From Sinonovacula constricta (taxonomy: Eukaryota > Mollusca > Bivalvia > Cardiida > Solecurtidae): 64,000 nucleotides of DNA. A program made the position numbers and the translations under genes. The stretch's first letter is position 1. Every line of letters starts with the position of its first letter. Below, in pieces: positions 22,766 through 36,348 of the stretch. Below the pieces are notes generated by a model. That model ran no database searches, had not been told where the DNA came from, and was given only the letters and a program-made list of their open reading frames with translations. Location of the stretch: assembly GCA_007844125.1 (NCBI GenBank), contig CM017567.1, positions 33,451,665-33,515,664 on the forward strand, given 5' to 3'.

Positions 22766-25401
22766 CAAGCAATGAATAGAAAAACCGATCAATTTGAATG
22801 AATGTCCAAGCGCTGAAGTTTTGTTTGACAAATTATGACGAAAGTAGTGACGTCATTGAAAAATAATTTCCACATAGATTTTAGAGAAGAGATAGGTATC
22901 ATTTCGATAAGAAGACCTACAAAAACGTTAATAGTAAATGAAATTAACTTTTTCAATCAAGAAAAAAATGACCAGAAAAGATTAAATGGTTGTAGCATCT
23001 TGTTCATGCGGAGATGGAATTGAGGAACGAAAGTCCAATGTCCATCAAAGGAAATACTCGTAACAATCCTTATAGGATGAATTAAATGACAACATAGATT
23101 ACATGCACATAATTTTATCTGCAACATATTTGATCGAATCGAAATATACGTTACTTGCGATTCCGGAACCTTTGAGCAATACTAGCAATATTGTTTAATC
23201 ACTTTTACCATGGTAACTTGAAGCCATGACAATTCTATCAAACAAGACTAATAACACACACTTACTAATTGCTCTTTCTTTGTAAACAACAAGTAATATA
23301 TTGCATACAATTATGATAATAAATATAAATCTTACCCACGCACATAAATCGTGTTTTTCTAGTCAATTATATGACATGAAAAGCATACATGGTTTGTAGA
23401 TTAAATTTCATACATGTACATTCATTATTAAAGTTTTGTTCTAATATGGCATATGTTTATATCAAAAACATCAATAGTCGTCCTCAAAAGAGCAATCTTA
23501 TAGAGGTCGTTGTTAAATACTTATTTATATAATGTCTTTAGGCGGCAGTCTTTTTATGTTTCATCTTGATGCCTGTGGTTGCTTAGGTTTGACAAATCTA
23601 ATAGCCTATGCAAAGATTGTTCTGATCCCCTATTTAAGAGAACCCTATCACAAAATCTAATTATCAAAGTAGAAAACACATTTGTGAATGTATGGCTTTA
23701 CAAATGCATGCATCTACCCTTTCTTAGAAATAACAAAACGCGTGATAACGACAATAAACATCTCAAGGCAGATTGAAAGGCGATAGCCCGAAGCCCTTCC
23801 TAGTAATGGTATAAATACATAAATCTACAGAGCAGATAATTATGACGCGATCGAAAACCCTTTCATCTTAGAAGGCAGTAATCTTGTCAGCTATTATTTA
23901 ACCTTGGCCGGTTAATTATAGTTTCGATGGAGAAACATGCATGAATGTTCGTTATCTTTAAGCAAAATAGGTATATTCACTAAAGTTGCTATTATTCTAT
24001 CTAATTCCTTGTTTCCTTTGATTTTTTGCTGCATTTATGATAGAATGAACAAGTAATTCAACGTATACTAAACAAATGTACACTATTTTTATTGTCCCCA
24101 TTTCTGCTGGCAGACGCAACAAGTTCAAACAAGCTTACTCGGCGCTGATGCGCACTGATGCAGTGACTGCTAAAAGTTGGTGGTAAAATTTCACAAGTCA
24201 TAAAGATCCATTTTTATACCACAAGTCGTAATTGTCACGCATTTTCCATGTTAAGGGAAATTCTAGGCAATATCTGTAAGCGGTAACAATCGATAAGTGC
24301 CTGATACTGGTATAGTTATTTTTCTTACATTAACTTTAAAAACGCAATATTAACGAATAATTGAAATGATAAGCTATATCAAACGTTTATTCATTTCTAC
24401 TCTGTACCAATATTACGATCTTAGCTTCACTAAACTAAGTTATTTTGTTTCCTTGAATGATATTAAGGGAACCACGCATTTAGATTGAATAAAATATGAA
24501 CTACAACATCTGCAGGTACCTGACAGTTAAACTTGATTTTAATAAAACTTAAAACTAACATAACAAAGTATGCGCTTCCATCGCATACCCACATAAATAA
24601 ATACCTTTATTCGACAAACAATGTATCCATTTTGTACTTCGGCAAATTAAAGATGCTATAGCATTCTAGAAGTAAGCTACGAATGCCATTAACATAATTA
24701 AGTGTCAGAGTCTGGGCGTGAACGTAAGTTGGCCATATGTTGTTAGTGTATGATATTAGATCATTATCTTTACTCCATGCCAATTTCGATACATTACATG
24801 TGTTAGTCAAGGTAAGTTCTACATAATACACTTATCTTGATTTTCCAGATTGTATTGTAATTATGAGCAGTGCAGTTACAAACCACGTCAAGGAGTCTGA
24901 ATTCGCATTCTTCTGCATGAGAAAATACCTTTAACATTTACAGGTTGCATATTCATGGGTTGTCGGTACTTACGCTAAAGAAATAACATTGTACGTTTCT
25001 GACGAAGGTGTGTGCAGTTTTAACAAGCTAACGTACGCCTCTAATTAGTTTTTACTGCTTTGATTATTCAATCCAAAATTAATTTATTTTTTTTATTTTA
25101 CAATTTGCAGATTGTTTATCACGGCATTAGTCTGACGTCATTATTGCGAATAGAAGTCATAGTCTTACTAGTTCTTTGGTCCGATTTCTGTAGGTTATCT
25201 CCCTTTGATGACTTAAAATGTTGAAAAATATTCAATATTTACATGATTGTAGATTCATTATACCCAGCTTAGGCATCCCAGTAGGTCCTTTTACGACTGA
25301 TTGTCCAAAAAATATGACTTTGTTTTCTTTCTTGTTCTGGGTTTTTGTCTGATCTCCGGTCACTTGTCACTTACATGTACATTCGCGTACTTCCGTCTTG
25401 T

Positions 25402-25685
25402 GCCGCAATTTCTCAGGTGGCAGAGCGTCGGCTTGCGGATCGGGAGGTCGTGGGTTTAAACCACGGCCGGGTCTAACCAAAGACTTTAAAGTCGGTAGTA
25501 GTGGCTTCCCTCCTAAGGCTTGGGGCTAAGGGAACAGCATTACGCCTGACTTGTCGGTGTCAGTATAATGGACCGCCCAGGTTCAGTCCCTGGGCACCTC
25601 ATAAGTGCCCCTGTGCTATAATGATAGAAATTTCGCTGCACAGTATCGGCAAAAATGCCGGCTAATCCCTTCCTATCGCATTCCG
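25402..25685 (+). mobile_element. tRNA-derived SINE, full-length, S3
   Basis: The tRNA-like head has CTCAGGTGGCAGAGCG (A box) and GGGTTTAAACC (B box). The body has GTAGTGGCTTCCCTCCTAA, GGTGTCAGTATAATGG and GTTCAGTCCCTGGGCACC. The tail has TCGCTGCACAGTATCGGC and GCCGGCTAATCCC. A copy sits at the same place in S4, so insertion preceded the S3/S4 duplication. Confidence 0.92.
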
Positions 25686-26698
25686 TCTCGTGCCACGCGA
25701 AATTCTAAAATATATCTTCAAACAAGTCATCAAAGTATTTATTTTCTGTTATTCTAGTGCGCTGAATGACAATATCACCATTACGAATACGCACTAAATA
25801 TCCAAGATTGTCATACAGCAGTTAGAAGATTATAAACGATTAATTCACAAATGTATTGATCTAAGATAGGTTACTCTGTAAACTGACAAAGGTATAACTA
25901 CATGTAAATTTAAAGCCATTAGGAAAAAATGGACAGAGAATTTTTCAATTTGAGAGTCTCTTACAGCGATACTATACAACAATATTACACTTTATGATAA
26001 TGTTTCGATATACCAATTTATCACTTGTTCACGTCTTGAAATGCTCTGATTACCCTATTGAACGTTGATAATAGTTAAAGCAAGTTCATAATATGTAAGC
26101 ATCAATTATTAATTATCTTGATCGTTTTTAAAAACATGATGTATTTATTTCATAAGACCACATTCTGGTTAGTAGTAACAAATATCATATACTTTTATGT
26201 TTGAAATTTAAAGAGTTTTGATGATTCGAGCGCTGGCCATGTGTTATATGTATAAATAAATGTATAAATAAAAAATATATATATTGACTCGAGAATGTTT
26301 TCAAGTGAGCACTGAGAATATAATACTGACGGTCGTGTTAATTTTACGCGCACTATTGCTACACAAACATTGCATCTGGTAAAAAGAACTCGACCGTTTG
26401 TCAGATAGTCTAATCAGGATTTAGTAACATTAAGGCAGGAAGATAAAGTGTAACCACGGTAGCAGTGAATGTTTCTCTGATTAAGGAAAAGTGTGAGAAC
26501 AGATTTTGAAGAAATGAACACTTGTGAGCTTAGTCGACATCTTCGAAGTTTTGATTCTAAAATAAAAAGCGCACGTACTTCGATATACAAAAATCAAAAC
26601 TTAACAAAACGAAAAACTAACACATACAAACAAACAACCAGGATGACTTCTTTACTTAATACGGTACGTGATATAACAAGTCAATACTTATGTTTCGG

Positions 26699-26830
26699 AT
26701 GTGACACTGAGGTCGTGAGCAGTGAAATTAGGAGACATCTTGATGAGGACATATTTAAGACCATGTGACACCGAGGTCGTGATTAGTGAAATAAGGAGAC
26801 ATCTTGTTGAGAACATATTTTAGACCACTA
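26699..26830. repeat. Minisatellite, about two units (S4)
   Basis: The same unit as at 17,803-18,150, starting exactly at the duplication junction. Confidence 0.85.
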
Positions 26831-27229
26831 CGTAGGCTTACTTTAACTGAACGCTAAAGAATGGATCAGTGAAAAAGAAAAAAAATAGACTATTATCTTT
26901 ATCAGATTCATTTGTTCCTTCTCAGCATAAACTACATTTCAATTTTTAACTCGTATAAATAGTACATAAATTAAATTTGCATATTAACATTTTAATATTT
27001 ATATTACGTAAATCTTTATACGTAACTATTTTGCCCATTCAGTAAACAGACGTTTTATTAATAAATGTAGACATTTCTACTAAACATGTTTCTTTGAAAC
27101 CGACAAAACAATATTTCACAACAGATGTTGCAGTAACAAATTTACATAAGAAATGCAATATGGCCTAATCGTGTTTCTCGCAATCGTTCATTAAAGCAAA
27201 ATGTTACTTTTAGATGCTTCAGTTAACAA

Positions 27230-27485
27230 CACACGAGAATACTGTTATTGCAACATACATTAAAATTCGAAAAGACACAGGACACAGGAATTCACATTCA
27301 AATCAAAAGAAAATGTTACAAAATTTTGACGAGACCTTGAATAATATGGTGCAAAGTTGCCGTCATAGATCTGTCAGTCGGCAGAAGCATCAAATGGGGA
27401 GCTAGTTTTACAGACCACTAAACTCGCACTTTTTAGTGGTTCCATCTCAGAACATTTCTGATTCTTACTATAGGTACTCTCATCT
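27230..27485 (+). repeat. Dispersed repeat family A, S4 left copy
   Basis: Counterpart of 18,575-18,845. It retains ATTGCAACATACAT, the CAGTCGGCAGAAGC box and a GTTTTACAGACC box. Confidence 0.65.
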
Positions 27486-29539
27486 CAGTTATAATTACTT
27501 ATAATAACAGAAAACAATACTACATGTACAATACTGAAAAGACATCATAAACAATGTTACTTAACTATCCAACTGCTGGATCGTTAATTGCTTACACGAC
27601 GTTTGTACGTTGTTAACAACACTTCTGCACTTGTTTGATTTTTAAAAAAAAGTAAATTGACCTGTTTTCTTAAATTCGTAAAACTTTTCATTTAACATAT
27701 GTGAAGCTACAATAGCATATATTCTGTGCGGGTGTTTATCGTTGTTTTATTTGCTCATTTGGTATATTACTATCGACAGACATAATTACTTTCTCATAAC
27801 ACTCATAATGCAAACTGTCTCTCATGTATTTGTAATGTCGGATATGTGCAAGGTCCAAGCAGTCCTTTAATGGTTTAAGTCCTTAGATCATTATTGTTTT
27901 ATGTTAGTCAATGAATGTTAAGCAGCATAACAAAAAGATACAGATGTATTACATTGATAATTGCAAACATATGTATGGTATATATAAAGAAGGTGTTAAT
28001 ATTTTATACAAAGTTGAATATACATTTTTAATTGATATGAAATATAGTTTAATGGAAAGTGTCATTGTCTAGTCCATAAGATTATAGCTTTCAAAGTATA
28101 CAAGGTTTTTCATGATTGTGATAGTTGCAATGCGTCCATACTTGCATTATGTATTAGCTTATTATAAAACCAAAAACGGGCAGCGGGTTTAACTAAAGGC
28201 ATCTAAAGTCAGTCTCTATGCTGAAAATCTAGCACATATCAGACGCTGTATACATGTGCTACGTTAATGTTAAAGCGAGATTCTATCGTAGAAGTGACAC
28301 ACCACACTAGGGGTACAGAAACATGCAGTAGTGTGGCACACGATCCATTGTTAATGTAAAGCTATCTTATAAGGAAACGACCTAGTGTTTCAAGGCTGCT
28401 AAGAAGCAAACCTTTTTAAACCTAATATTTAGGGTGAACAAAAATGCTAACTTTGTTTCTAAACAAATATCATGAGATAGTGACAGTATGATCTAATTTC
28501 TCTAGAAAGTAGAGGAGTAAAACAGAGCTTAGTGATGGCATACAAGTTCCTCGACGCTAATTAAGTCACGATCACATCCCTTGCACTTGTCCAGGCAGTA
28601 ATTTTATAAGATGTTATTTCGAATTGGTCAGTAAATTACACAGTTCCAAAACGCAAACATGTATAATCTAGCATCAGATATGGTCTATAAGCAACATGCG
28701 TGAATATAATGTACATTATATTTCTCTCACTGAGAAAAAATAAAGAATGCAACCACACATCTTTAACAGCAATACCAACTTGAACTACACGCATTAAACA
28801 AACATGTAATTGCTACTTTAACAACAAAGTTCAATACCGTGGAACTGTCTGAGGTTGAAAATACAAGTACTTCAAAGAAACACTGATTGAACAATAAGAA
28901 CCTCGTTTTACATTGTAAATTTAAAAACAAAACTATTATGAACACTATAAACATATTTTGTGTTGAATGCTTAGACACTCGCTACATAAGTAACGCAGGG
29001 ATATGTTTAACCTGTTCCCTTGGCTGAAAGAAGTAGACATGCTTGATAGCTAAAACGACCGCAGGGAAAACTATTGTGAAACATGATACGTACCGAGTCC
29101 TAATATTACACTGATTTTGACGTGTTTTGTTGTACGCACTGACAGTTACAAAAACACTTTGCTGTGTCTGAATAGCATCAACATACATGTAATGTTCATA
29201 TATTCGATAGCTGGCTGTTTTAAATAAAACAATTTGCCTCAATCTTACCAATTATTATCACAATGTGTGCTTCTCTGTAATATATTAATTCTTTACATTA
29301 TTGACATGTTTAGCTTTAAAAATCATCTTCATATGAACGAATGTAACAATTGTTCTATAAAACGAGTTGCTAGATTAACGTAGTAAAGCTCGGAAATCAA
29401 TTCCATAAAACGTTTTCTCAATAATATGCAACAATCAACTCAAGTTTCCAAAAGAAAACATTTTTAAAAAAAGAGTTCGCAGTTGTATCTCATCTTCCTC
29501 CTCGACAAATCCGTCAGCTAGATGCAGTAAACCAATGTG

Positions 29540-29670
29540 TGTCTAACAGATCTCTAATTGTTTTCACATACGGTTGCATCAAAATCCGTATTTCAACAAC
29601 CCACGTCATACGCGGCATGTAATTAAGCATGGACTATATGCAGATGTCTACATACTCGGTTACATTTGTT
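29540..29670 (+). promoter_or_regulatory. Upstream block conserved in all four segments (S4)
   Basis: CACGTCAT at 29,602-29,609 and TGTAATTAAGCATGG, as in S3. It lies about 0.75 kb before the relic leader exon. Confidence 0.25.
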
Positions 29671-30348
29671 TGGTAAAGTAATCACTTTTAATTAGCATCT
29701 AACATGCAAAGCAAATGCTTCTGAAGAATGAACGCATAAAATTCCACATATTGTCTTACTTTCTATGTCTCAAAATATTGTTTTCATAAATGTGCCACAC
29801 AGTTATTAAATGTCTAGCTGATCATAAAACGAGCATGTGTCAGTACAAAAGCAACGGATTATGCTCTTTAAGAGGCCCTTTTGCCAATCGACCGTTTCAA
29901 AGTGAGGTATAGCTGTTTTACGATACATATAAAATACGAATTTTGAATTATAATTGCATCAAGTTTCATGCATTCAACTGCATGAAAAAAAACTTCCTTA
30001 TCGAAAAAGAAGCCATTTTCGAGCAAGAGACTAATCAGTGACAGGGGAAACGTAAACAATAACCAGTCCAAAAATTAAACAAGTTACCTAACTTCACATA
30101 ACTTCACATAATTGTGGTTCTGCCACTCAGACGGATATTGTCTCATTTTCATAAACCAACATAACTTCAGGCATTATGCTGTATGATATCGTAAAAATGC
30201 AATTGTACTAACAAGTAAACCTGTCTGGGCCAACTCCGATAAAAACGGTTTCTTCCCAAAATAATTTTAGCATATCTGATAAGACGCTGACACTTTAAGT
30301 ATAAGACATTTCAAGTTAAATTTTGTAAAACTTCACGTTGCATCAGCT

Positions 30349-30498
30349 TTGCTTCTTCTGAGGTCGTGTTTCGTCGTGGTGTTTGCTGTTCGTTGTGTGT
30401 CTGTATTGAGCTCCTCAAAAGGATCAAATTTAAAAGCAAATATTGATTTTGGTTATCGTTTTCTACTCTACTACTTACATACTGTACAAAGTGGATAG
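30349..30498 (+). pseudogene. Lectin relic: leader exon without start codon (S4)
   Basis: Counterpart of 21,639-21,785. The initiator ATG is TTG at 30,349-30,351. The leader is still readable (SCFVVVFAV, then GSNLK), and the donor is lost (AAAGCAAATA). The frame ends at TAG 30,496-30,498. Exons 2-4 are missing. With both start and donor gone it is a clear pseudogene. Confidence 0.85.
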
Positions 30499-30545
30499 GA
30501 TTTGCCGTCATTTTTTCCGATACTGTGCTGCGACATTTCTATCAG
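30497..30545 (-). mobile_element. SINE 3' fragment at the lectin truncation point (S4)
   Basis: Same fragment and position as at 21,787-21,835, so it was present before S3 and S4 separated. Confidence 0.65.
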
Positions 30546-31279
30546 CAACACATTGGTTTAAATTGTTACACACCGTTCGAATTCCTCTGTTCTGTAACAG
30601 GATTGGCCCTTCTTAACGCGTTTGTTTTTATTTTTCCTTTTTTACAAGCTTTACATGTACGTGGTAAACAAGCCAATAGGCTCCTTGAGACTTTCGTTTA
30701 TGTTCTGGGTCAAGAGAGGCAGGTAACCGCAAAATAGCATAATCATGACATAGTCGTTATGGTTTTATTGTTACCCTCTTTCAGCATCTCTTCCGCCTTC
30801 AAAATGTTTGGTAACTTCATGGTTTTTAATGTCGTTAAGTATGAATCATCATCATAGCAATACCACAAATGATTACAGTCCGTTTGTTTTTCTCTGCATA
30901 TTATCTGTTTAGTTCTGTTAATATTATTTTAAACTGATTTTTTTCATTCACTACCTTAATTGCATTTAGGGAATTACCAGGCTGAAATTTTTTAATGTCT
31001 TTGTCTTTTCAATGGTTTCTCATGATACAAATGGCTTTTCTTGGCAAAATATATTTATAGCACATGGTTACATACACATATTTTGATATTTATCAGAGCT
31101 CATTTGACGGCATTTACAGGATGAAAGTGAATCTAAGAAATCACCTGAAGGGCTACATTGTTGTGTTTAGCGTTAAGGTGACATTTTTAACATATACCAG
31201 ATGTGGATACGTTGTTGTGTTAAGCATCAAGGTGACATGTCAGCATATACCTGATGTATGAGAATATATAAGACAAAGT

Positions 31280-31505
31280 CCTTTGAGCATTGCAACATAT
31301 ACAAAAAATTTAAAAGACACAGGACCAAGGCATTCGCAAGCACGCCAAATGTAAAAGTGAGAACAAATCTGTGATGAGTCATTTAACAATAAGAGCAAAC
31401 CCGACAATTACCGCCTTGGAACGGTCAGTCGGCATCATGGACCGACTGGGGTGCTTAAACCGGTTTTACAGAGGTCTAACCTCCCACTTCCTGATGGGTT
31501 TTTCA
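31280..31505 (+). repeat. Dispersed repeat family A, S4 right copy
   Basis: Close to consensus: AATTACCGCCTTGGAACGG, CAGTCGGCA, GGGGTGCTTAAACCGG and TTTTACAGAGG. Confidence 0.7.
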
Positions 31506-34156
31506 AATGCAAGCAATAAATAGAAAACCGACCCATTTGAATGAATGTCCAAGCGCTGAAGTTTTGTTTGACAAATTATGACGAAAGTAGTGACGTCATT
31601 GAAAAATAATTTCCACATAGTTTTTTTAGAAGAGATAGGTATTATTTCGATTAGATCTACAAAAACGTTAATAGTAAATGAAAATATATTTTTCAATCAA
31701 GAAAAAAATGACCAGAGAATAGTAAATGGTTGTAGCATCTTGTTCATGTGGAGATGGAATTGAGGAGCGAAAGTCCAATGTCCATCAAAGGAAATACACG
31801 TAACAATCCTTATAGGATGAATTAAATGACAACATAGATTACATGCACATAATTCTATCTGCAACATATTCGATCGAATCGAAATATACATTACTTGCGA
31901 TTCCGGTACCTTTGGGAAATAATAGAAATATTGTTTAATCACTTTTACCATGGTACCTTTAAGCCATGACAATGGTATTAAACAAGACTAATAACACACA
32001 CTTACTAATTGCTCTTTCTTTGTAAACAACCAGTAAAACATTGCATACAATTATGATAATAAATATAAATCTTACCCACGCATGTAAATCGTGTCATTCT
32101 AGTCAATTATATGACATGAAAAGAATACATGGTTTGTAGATTAAATTTCATACATGTACATACATTATTAAAGTTTTGTTAATCTACTATGGCATATGTT
32201 TATATCAAACACATCAATAGTCGTCCTCAAAAGAGCAACCTTATAGAGTCGTTGTTAAATACTTATTTATATAATGTCTTTAGGCGGCAGTCTTTTTATG
32301 TTTCATCTTGATGCCTGTGGTTGCTAAGGTTAGACAAATCTAATAGCCTATGCAAAGATTGTTCTGATCCCCTATTCAAGAAGACCCTATCACAAAAACA
32401 AATTATCAAAGTAGAAAACACATTTGTGAATGTATGGCTTTAGAAATGCTTGCATCTACATTTTCTTAGAAAAAACAAAACGCGTGATAACGACAATAAA
32501 CATCTCAAGGCAGATTGAAAGGCGATAGCCCGAAACCCTTCCTAGTAATGGTATAAATACATAAATCTACCGAGCAGATAATTATGACGCGATCGAAAAC
32601 CCTTTCATCTTAGAAGGCAGTAATCTTGTCAGCTATTATTTCACCTCGGCCAGTTAATTACAGTTTCGATGGAGAAATGGTAAAGAAACATGCATGAATA
32701 TTCGTTATCTTTAAGCAAAATAGGTATATTCACTAAAGTTGCTATCATTCTGATATCTAATTCCTTGTTTCCTTTGATTTTTTTGCTGCATTTATTATAG
32801 AATGAACAAGTAATTCAACGTATACTAAACAAATGTACACTATTTTTATTGGTCCCATTTCTGCTGGCAGACGCAACAAGTTCAAACAAGCTTACTCAGC
32901 GCTAATACTCACTAATGCATTGACTGCTAAAAGTTGGTGGTAAAATTTCGCAAGTCATAGAGATCCATTTCTATACCACAAGTCGTAATTGTTACGCCTT
33001 TTCCATTTTAAGTGAAATTCTAGGCAAGGCCTGTAAGCGGTAAGAATCGATAAGTGCCTAATACTGGTATAGTGAAGTTCTTTTTTCTTACATAACCTTT
33101 AAAACGCAATGTTAACAAATAATTGAAATGATTAGTTATATCAAAAGTTTATTCATTTTTACCCTATTTCTACCAATATTCTTGTCTTAATTACTCTAAA
33201 CTAAGTTATTTTGTTTCCTTGAATGAAATTAATGCAACCACGCATTTAGATTAAATAAAATATGAACTACAACGTCTGCAGGTACCAGACAGTTAAACTT
33301 GATTTTAATAAAACTTAAAACTAACATAACAAAGTATGCGCTTCCTCGCATACACACATAAAAAAATAACTTTATTCGACAAACAATGTATCCATGTTGT
33401 ACTTCAGCAAATTAAAAACGACCGCCATTAACATAGTTAAGAGTCAGAGTCTGAGCGTGAACGTTAATGGGGCATGAGTTGTTGGTGTATGATATTCGAT
33501 CATTATCTTTACTCCATGCCAATTTCGATACATTACATGTGTTAGTCAAGGTAAGTTCTACATAATGCACTTATCATGTTTTTTCCAGATTGTATTGTAA
33601 TTATGAGCAGTGCAGTAACAAGTCACGTCAAGGAGTCTGAATTCGCATTCTTCTGCATGAGAAAATACCTTTAACATTTACAGGTTGCATATTCATGGGT
33701 TGTCGGTACCTACGCTAAAAAAAATAACATTGTACGTTTCTGACGACGGCGTGTGCAGTTTTAACAAGCTACCGTTAGTCTCTAATAAGCTTTTACTGCT
33801 GCAGCGCTCTGATTATTCAATCAAAAATGAATTTATTTGATTTATTTAATAAATTGCAGATTGTTTATCACGGCATAAGTCTGACGTCCTTATTGTGAAT
33901 AAAAGTCATGCTCTTACTAGTTTTTCGGTTCGATTTCTGTAAGTTATCTCCCTTTGATGACTTACAATGTTAAATTGAGAAAAAAATATTCAATATTTAC
34001 ATGATTGTAGATTCATTGTACCCGACTTAGGCATCACAGTAGGTCCTTTCACGACTAATTGTCCAAAAGAGATAACTCTTTGTTTTCTTTCCTGTTGCTG
34101 GTTTTTGTCTGATCCTTGTGTCACTTGTCATTTACATGCACATACCTCCGTCTTGT

Positions 34157-34410
34157 GCCGCAATAGCTCAGGTGGTAGAGCGTCGGCTTGCAAATCGGGA
34201 GATCGTGGGTTCAAACTCCGGCCGGGTCAAACCAAAGACTTTAAATTTGATAGCAGTGGCTTCCCTCTTAACACTTGGGACTAAGGGGACAGCATTACAC
34301 ATGACTTGTTGGTGTCAGTATAATGGACGGGCGGGTTCAGTCCCTGGGCACCTCTTAATTTCCCCTGTGCTATAATGATAATGCCGGCTAATCCTTTCCT
34401 ATCGCATCCC
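34157..34410 (+). mobile_element. tRNA-derived SINE, S4, with internal deletion
   Basis: Orthologous to the S3 SINE at 25,402. Intact boxes AGCTCAGGTGGTAGAGCG and GGGTTCAAACTCC. About 30 bases around the GCTGCACAGTATCGG motif are deleted. A plus-strand frame through it is a known type of false gene. Confidence 0.9.
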
Positions 34411-35398
34411 GTCTCGTGCTATGCGAAATTCTAAAATATATCTTTAAAAGTCATCATGGTATTGATTTACAGTTATTTTAGTGCGCTGGATGACAATATC
34501 ACCATTACAAATACGCACTAAATATCCAAGACTGTCATACCGCTGTTAGAAGATTATAAACGACTTATGAACAATTTTTTTGTAACTAAGATATATTACT
34601 CTGTAAACTGACAAAGGTAAAACTACATTTAGATTTAAAGCTGTTATTAAGAAAATGGACAGAGGATTTTCCAATTTGAGAGTTTCTTACAGCGATACTA
34701 TACAACAATATTACACTTTATGATAATGTTTAAATATACCAAAATATCACTTGTTCGCGTCTAGAAATGCTCTGATTACCCTATTGAACGTTAATAATAG
34801 TTAAAACGTTAACAAGTTTATATCATTTAAGCATCAATTATTAATGATCTTGGTCGTTTTAAAAGCATGATGTATTTATTTCATAAGACCACTTTCTGGT
34901 TAGTTTCAACAAATATCATATACGTTTATGTTTGAAGTTTAAAGAGTGTTGATGGTTCGAGCGCTGGCCATGTGTAATATGTATAAATAAATGTATAAAG
35001 AAAATAATATTGACTCGAGAATGTTTTAGATTGAGCTTTGAGAATATAATACGGACGGTCGTGTTAATTTTACGCGCACTATTGCTACAAAAACATTGCA
35101 TCTGGTAGAAAGAACTCGACCGTTTGTCAGTGAAACTAATGAGGATTTAGTAACATCAAGCAGTGAATGTTTTCTCTGATTAAGGAAAAGTGTGAGAACA
35201 GATTTTGTGGACATGGACACTTGCGAGCTTGGTCGACATCTTGGAAGTTTTGATGTTTAAATAAGAAGCGCACGTAGTTCGATATACAAAAATCAAAACC
35301 AAACAAAACGAAAAACTAACACAAAACAAACAAACAACAAGAATGACAGCTTTATTTAATAGGGTATGTGATATAACAAGTCAATACTTATGTTTCGG

Positions 35399-36059
35399 TC
35401 AATATATAGGTTTGCGGACCTTGATAATGTGATATTGACCTGTGTTCTCAGTCAATGTCTCAGTACCAAGGTCGTCAGACAGATATACATGTATTGACCT
35501 CAACACAAGTTTTTTATTTGTACATTTAACAATGCTCAACAGTTTCCCTAAAATTCATAATTTTCCTTTTAAATCAAAGAATAACATGGCGTCGATGTAA
35601 CTTAACATGTTTCTACGAAAAGCAAATTATATCATTTCCGCATTTAATTATTTTATCATCATTCCAACACTAAATGTGTAATCATTCACCTGTTGCAGAA
35701 CAAACAAGTTATTTGTGTATAGGGTTTGAATAAATATACGGATGCATAAAAAACATATTTTTTTTCTGAAAAAAGGCTATTGTCGAAATTTATGCGCAAC
35801 TTGCAGACATAAAAGTACCAGAAGCCGAGTCGAAAAACAAAAAAAACAAAATGTGTATATATTAAAAACCATCGACAAATGGCAGATTAGCTGGCAGATT
35901 TTGGTTAAGTCAGTTCTGCTAATATTACGGTGCCATTTAGGTTGCTGTACAATTTACCATACGTGGTTGTGGACACATTACTTTTAACCACGTTTACATA
36001 CATTTGTATAATTTGACTAGTCATGACCTTGCGAATTGGGTCTCGAAACGCCGGCAAGT
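35399..36059. other. Unique AT-rich DNA right of the duplication
   Basis: It follows the S4 end abruptly. I see no gene. An 81-codon plus-strand frame here is lysine-rich and unsupported. Confidence 0.55.
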
Positions 36060-36330
36060 TATGATGAAGCTGGTTAGTTAAGTATGCGAGACAGGGAGTG
36101 CTGCCCATGTCACAGAGGGACCTAAGAGAGTTGGACCGCTTTGTGGAATTGATTTATTCACGAGAGTCCAAGGGGAAAGCACCGTTACACTAGCAGCTGT
36201 AGAATCCGTCACCGTTTTCTTCTCCGATACCTCCACTCGTGGAGGGCTACAGGGATGTGCTTCGCGTAGGCAATAGTGGAACATTTGTGTGGTGAATAAA
36301 CCAGCGGGCCAAGTGCATTGATATATATGA
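36060..36330. other. GC-richer island of unknown nature
   Basis: Clearly richer in G and C than its surroundings and partly open on both strands, with AATAAA at about 36,295. It could be a decayed LTR or other element fragment, or sequence upstream of the candidate gene at 36,349. I found no second copy in the window. Confidence 0.35.
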
Positions 36331-36348
36331 TTCTCGTGTTGTTTAACC

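Larger units (their letters stand above)
17228..26698 (+). repeat. Segmental duplication copy S3
   Basis: From about 17,228 to 21,785 it aligns at reduced identity with S1 from about 1,135 to the start of lectin intron 1. From about 17,872 to 26,698 it aligns closely with S4. The lectin body (exons 2-4) is missing and is replaced by about 4.9 kb not found in S1/S2. That part holds a SINE fragment, a family A copy and a full SINE, but no gene I can support. Confidence 0.88.
26699..35398 (+). repeat. Segmental duplication copy S4
   Basis: A close copy of S3 (17,872-26,698). Its left edge is sharp: TATGTTTCGG ends S3 and the minisatellite begins at once. The same TATGTTTCGG ends S4 at 35,398 and is followed by unrelated DNA. 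Small indels distinguish it, including a deletion in the SINE near 34,380 and changes near 33,415. It contains no intact gene. Confidence 0.92.

Noticed and set aside
22835..23023. 62-codon frame also seen at 31,578-31,763
   Set aside because: Duplicated with S3/S4. Differences include frame-altering indels compensated by chance and many replacements; there is no leader, splice context or family signature.
24735..24811. Possible leader exon ending at a GTAAGT donor in S3
   Set aside because: The donor is kept in S4 but the ATG reads GAG there, and no downstream exon fits.
26493..26768. 91-codon frame
   Set aside because: It opens on GTG, crosses the S3/S4 duplication junction and ends in the minisatellite. 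The counterpart in S4 is not open.
34118..34375. 85-codon plus-strand frame
   Set aside because: It is a translation of the tRNA-derived SINE at 34,157-34,410. The 130-codon minus frame at 56,970-57,362 has the same cause.
36322..36328. TATATAT as core promoter of the candidate gene at 36,349
   Set aside because: It lies only about 25 bases before the ATG, too close to leave a transcribed leader.
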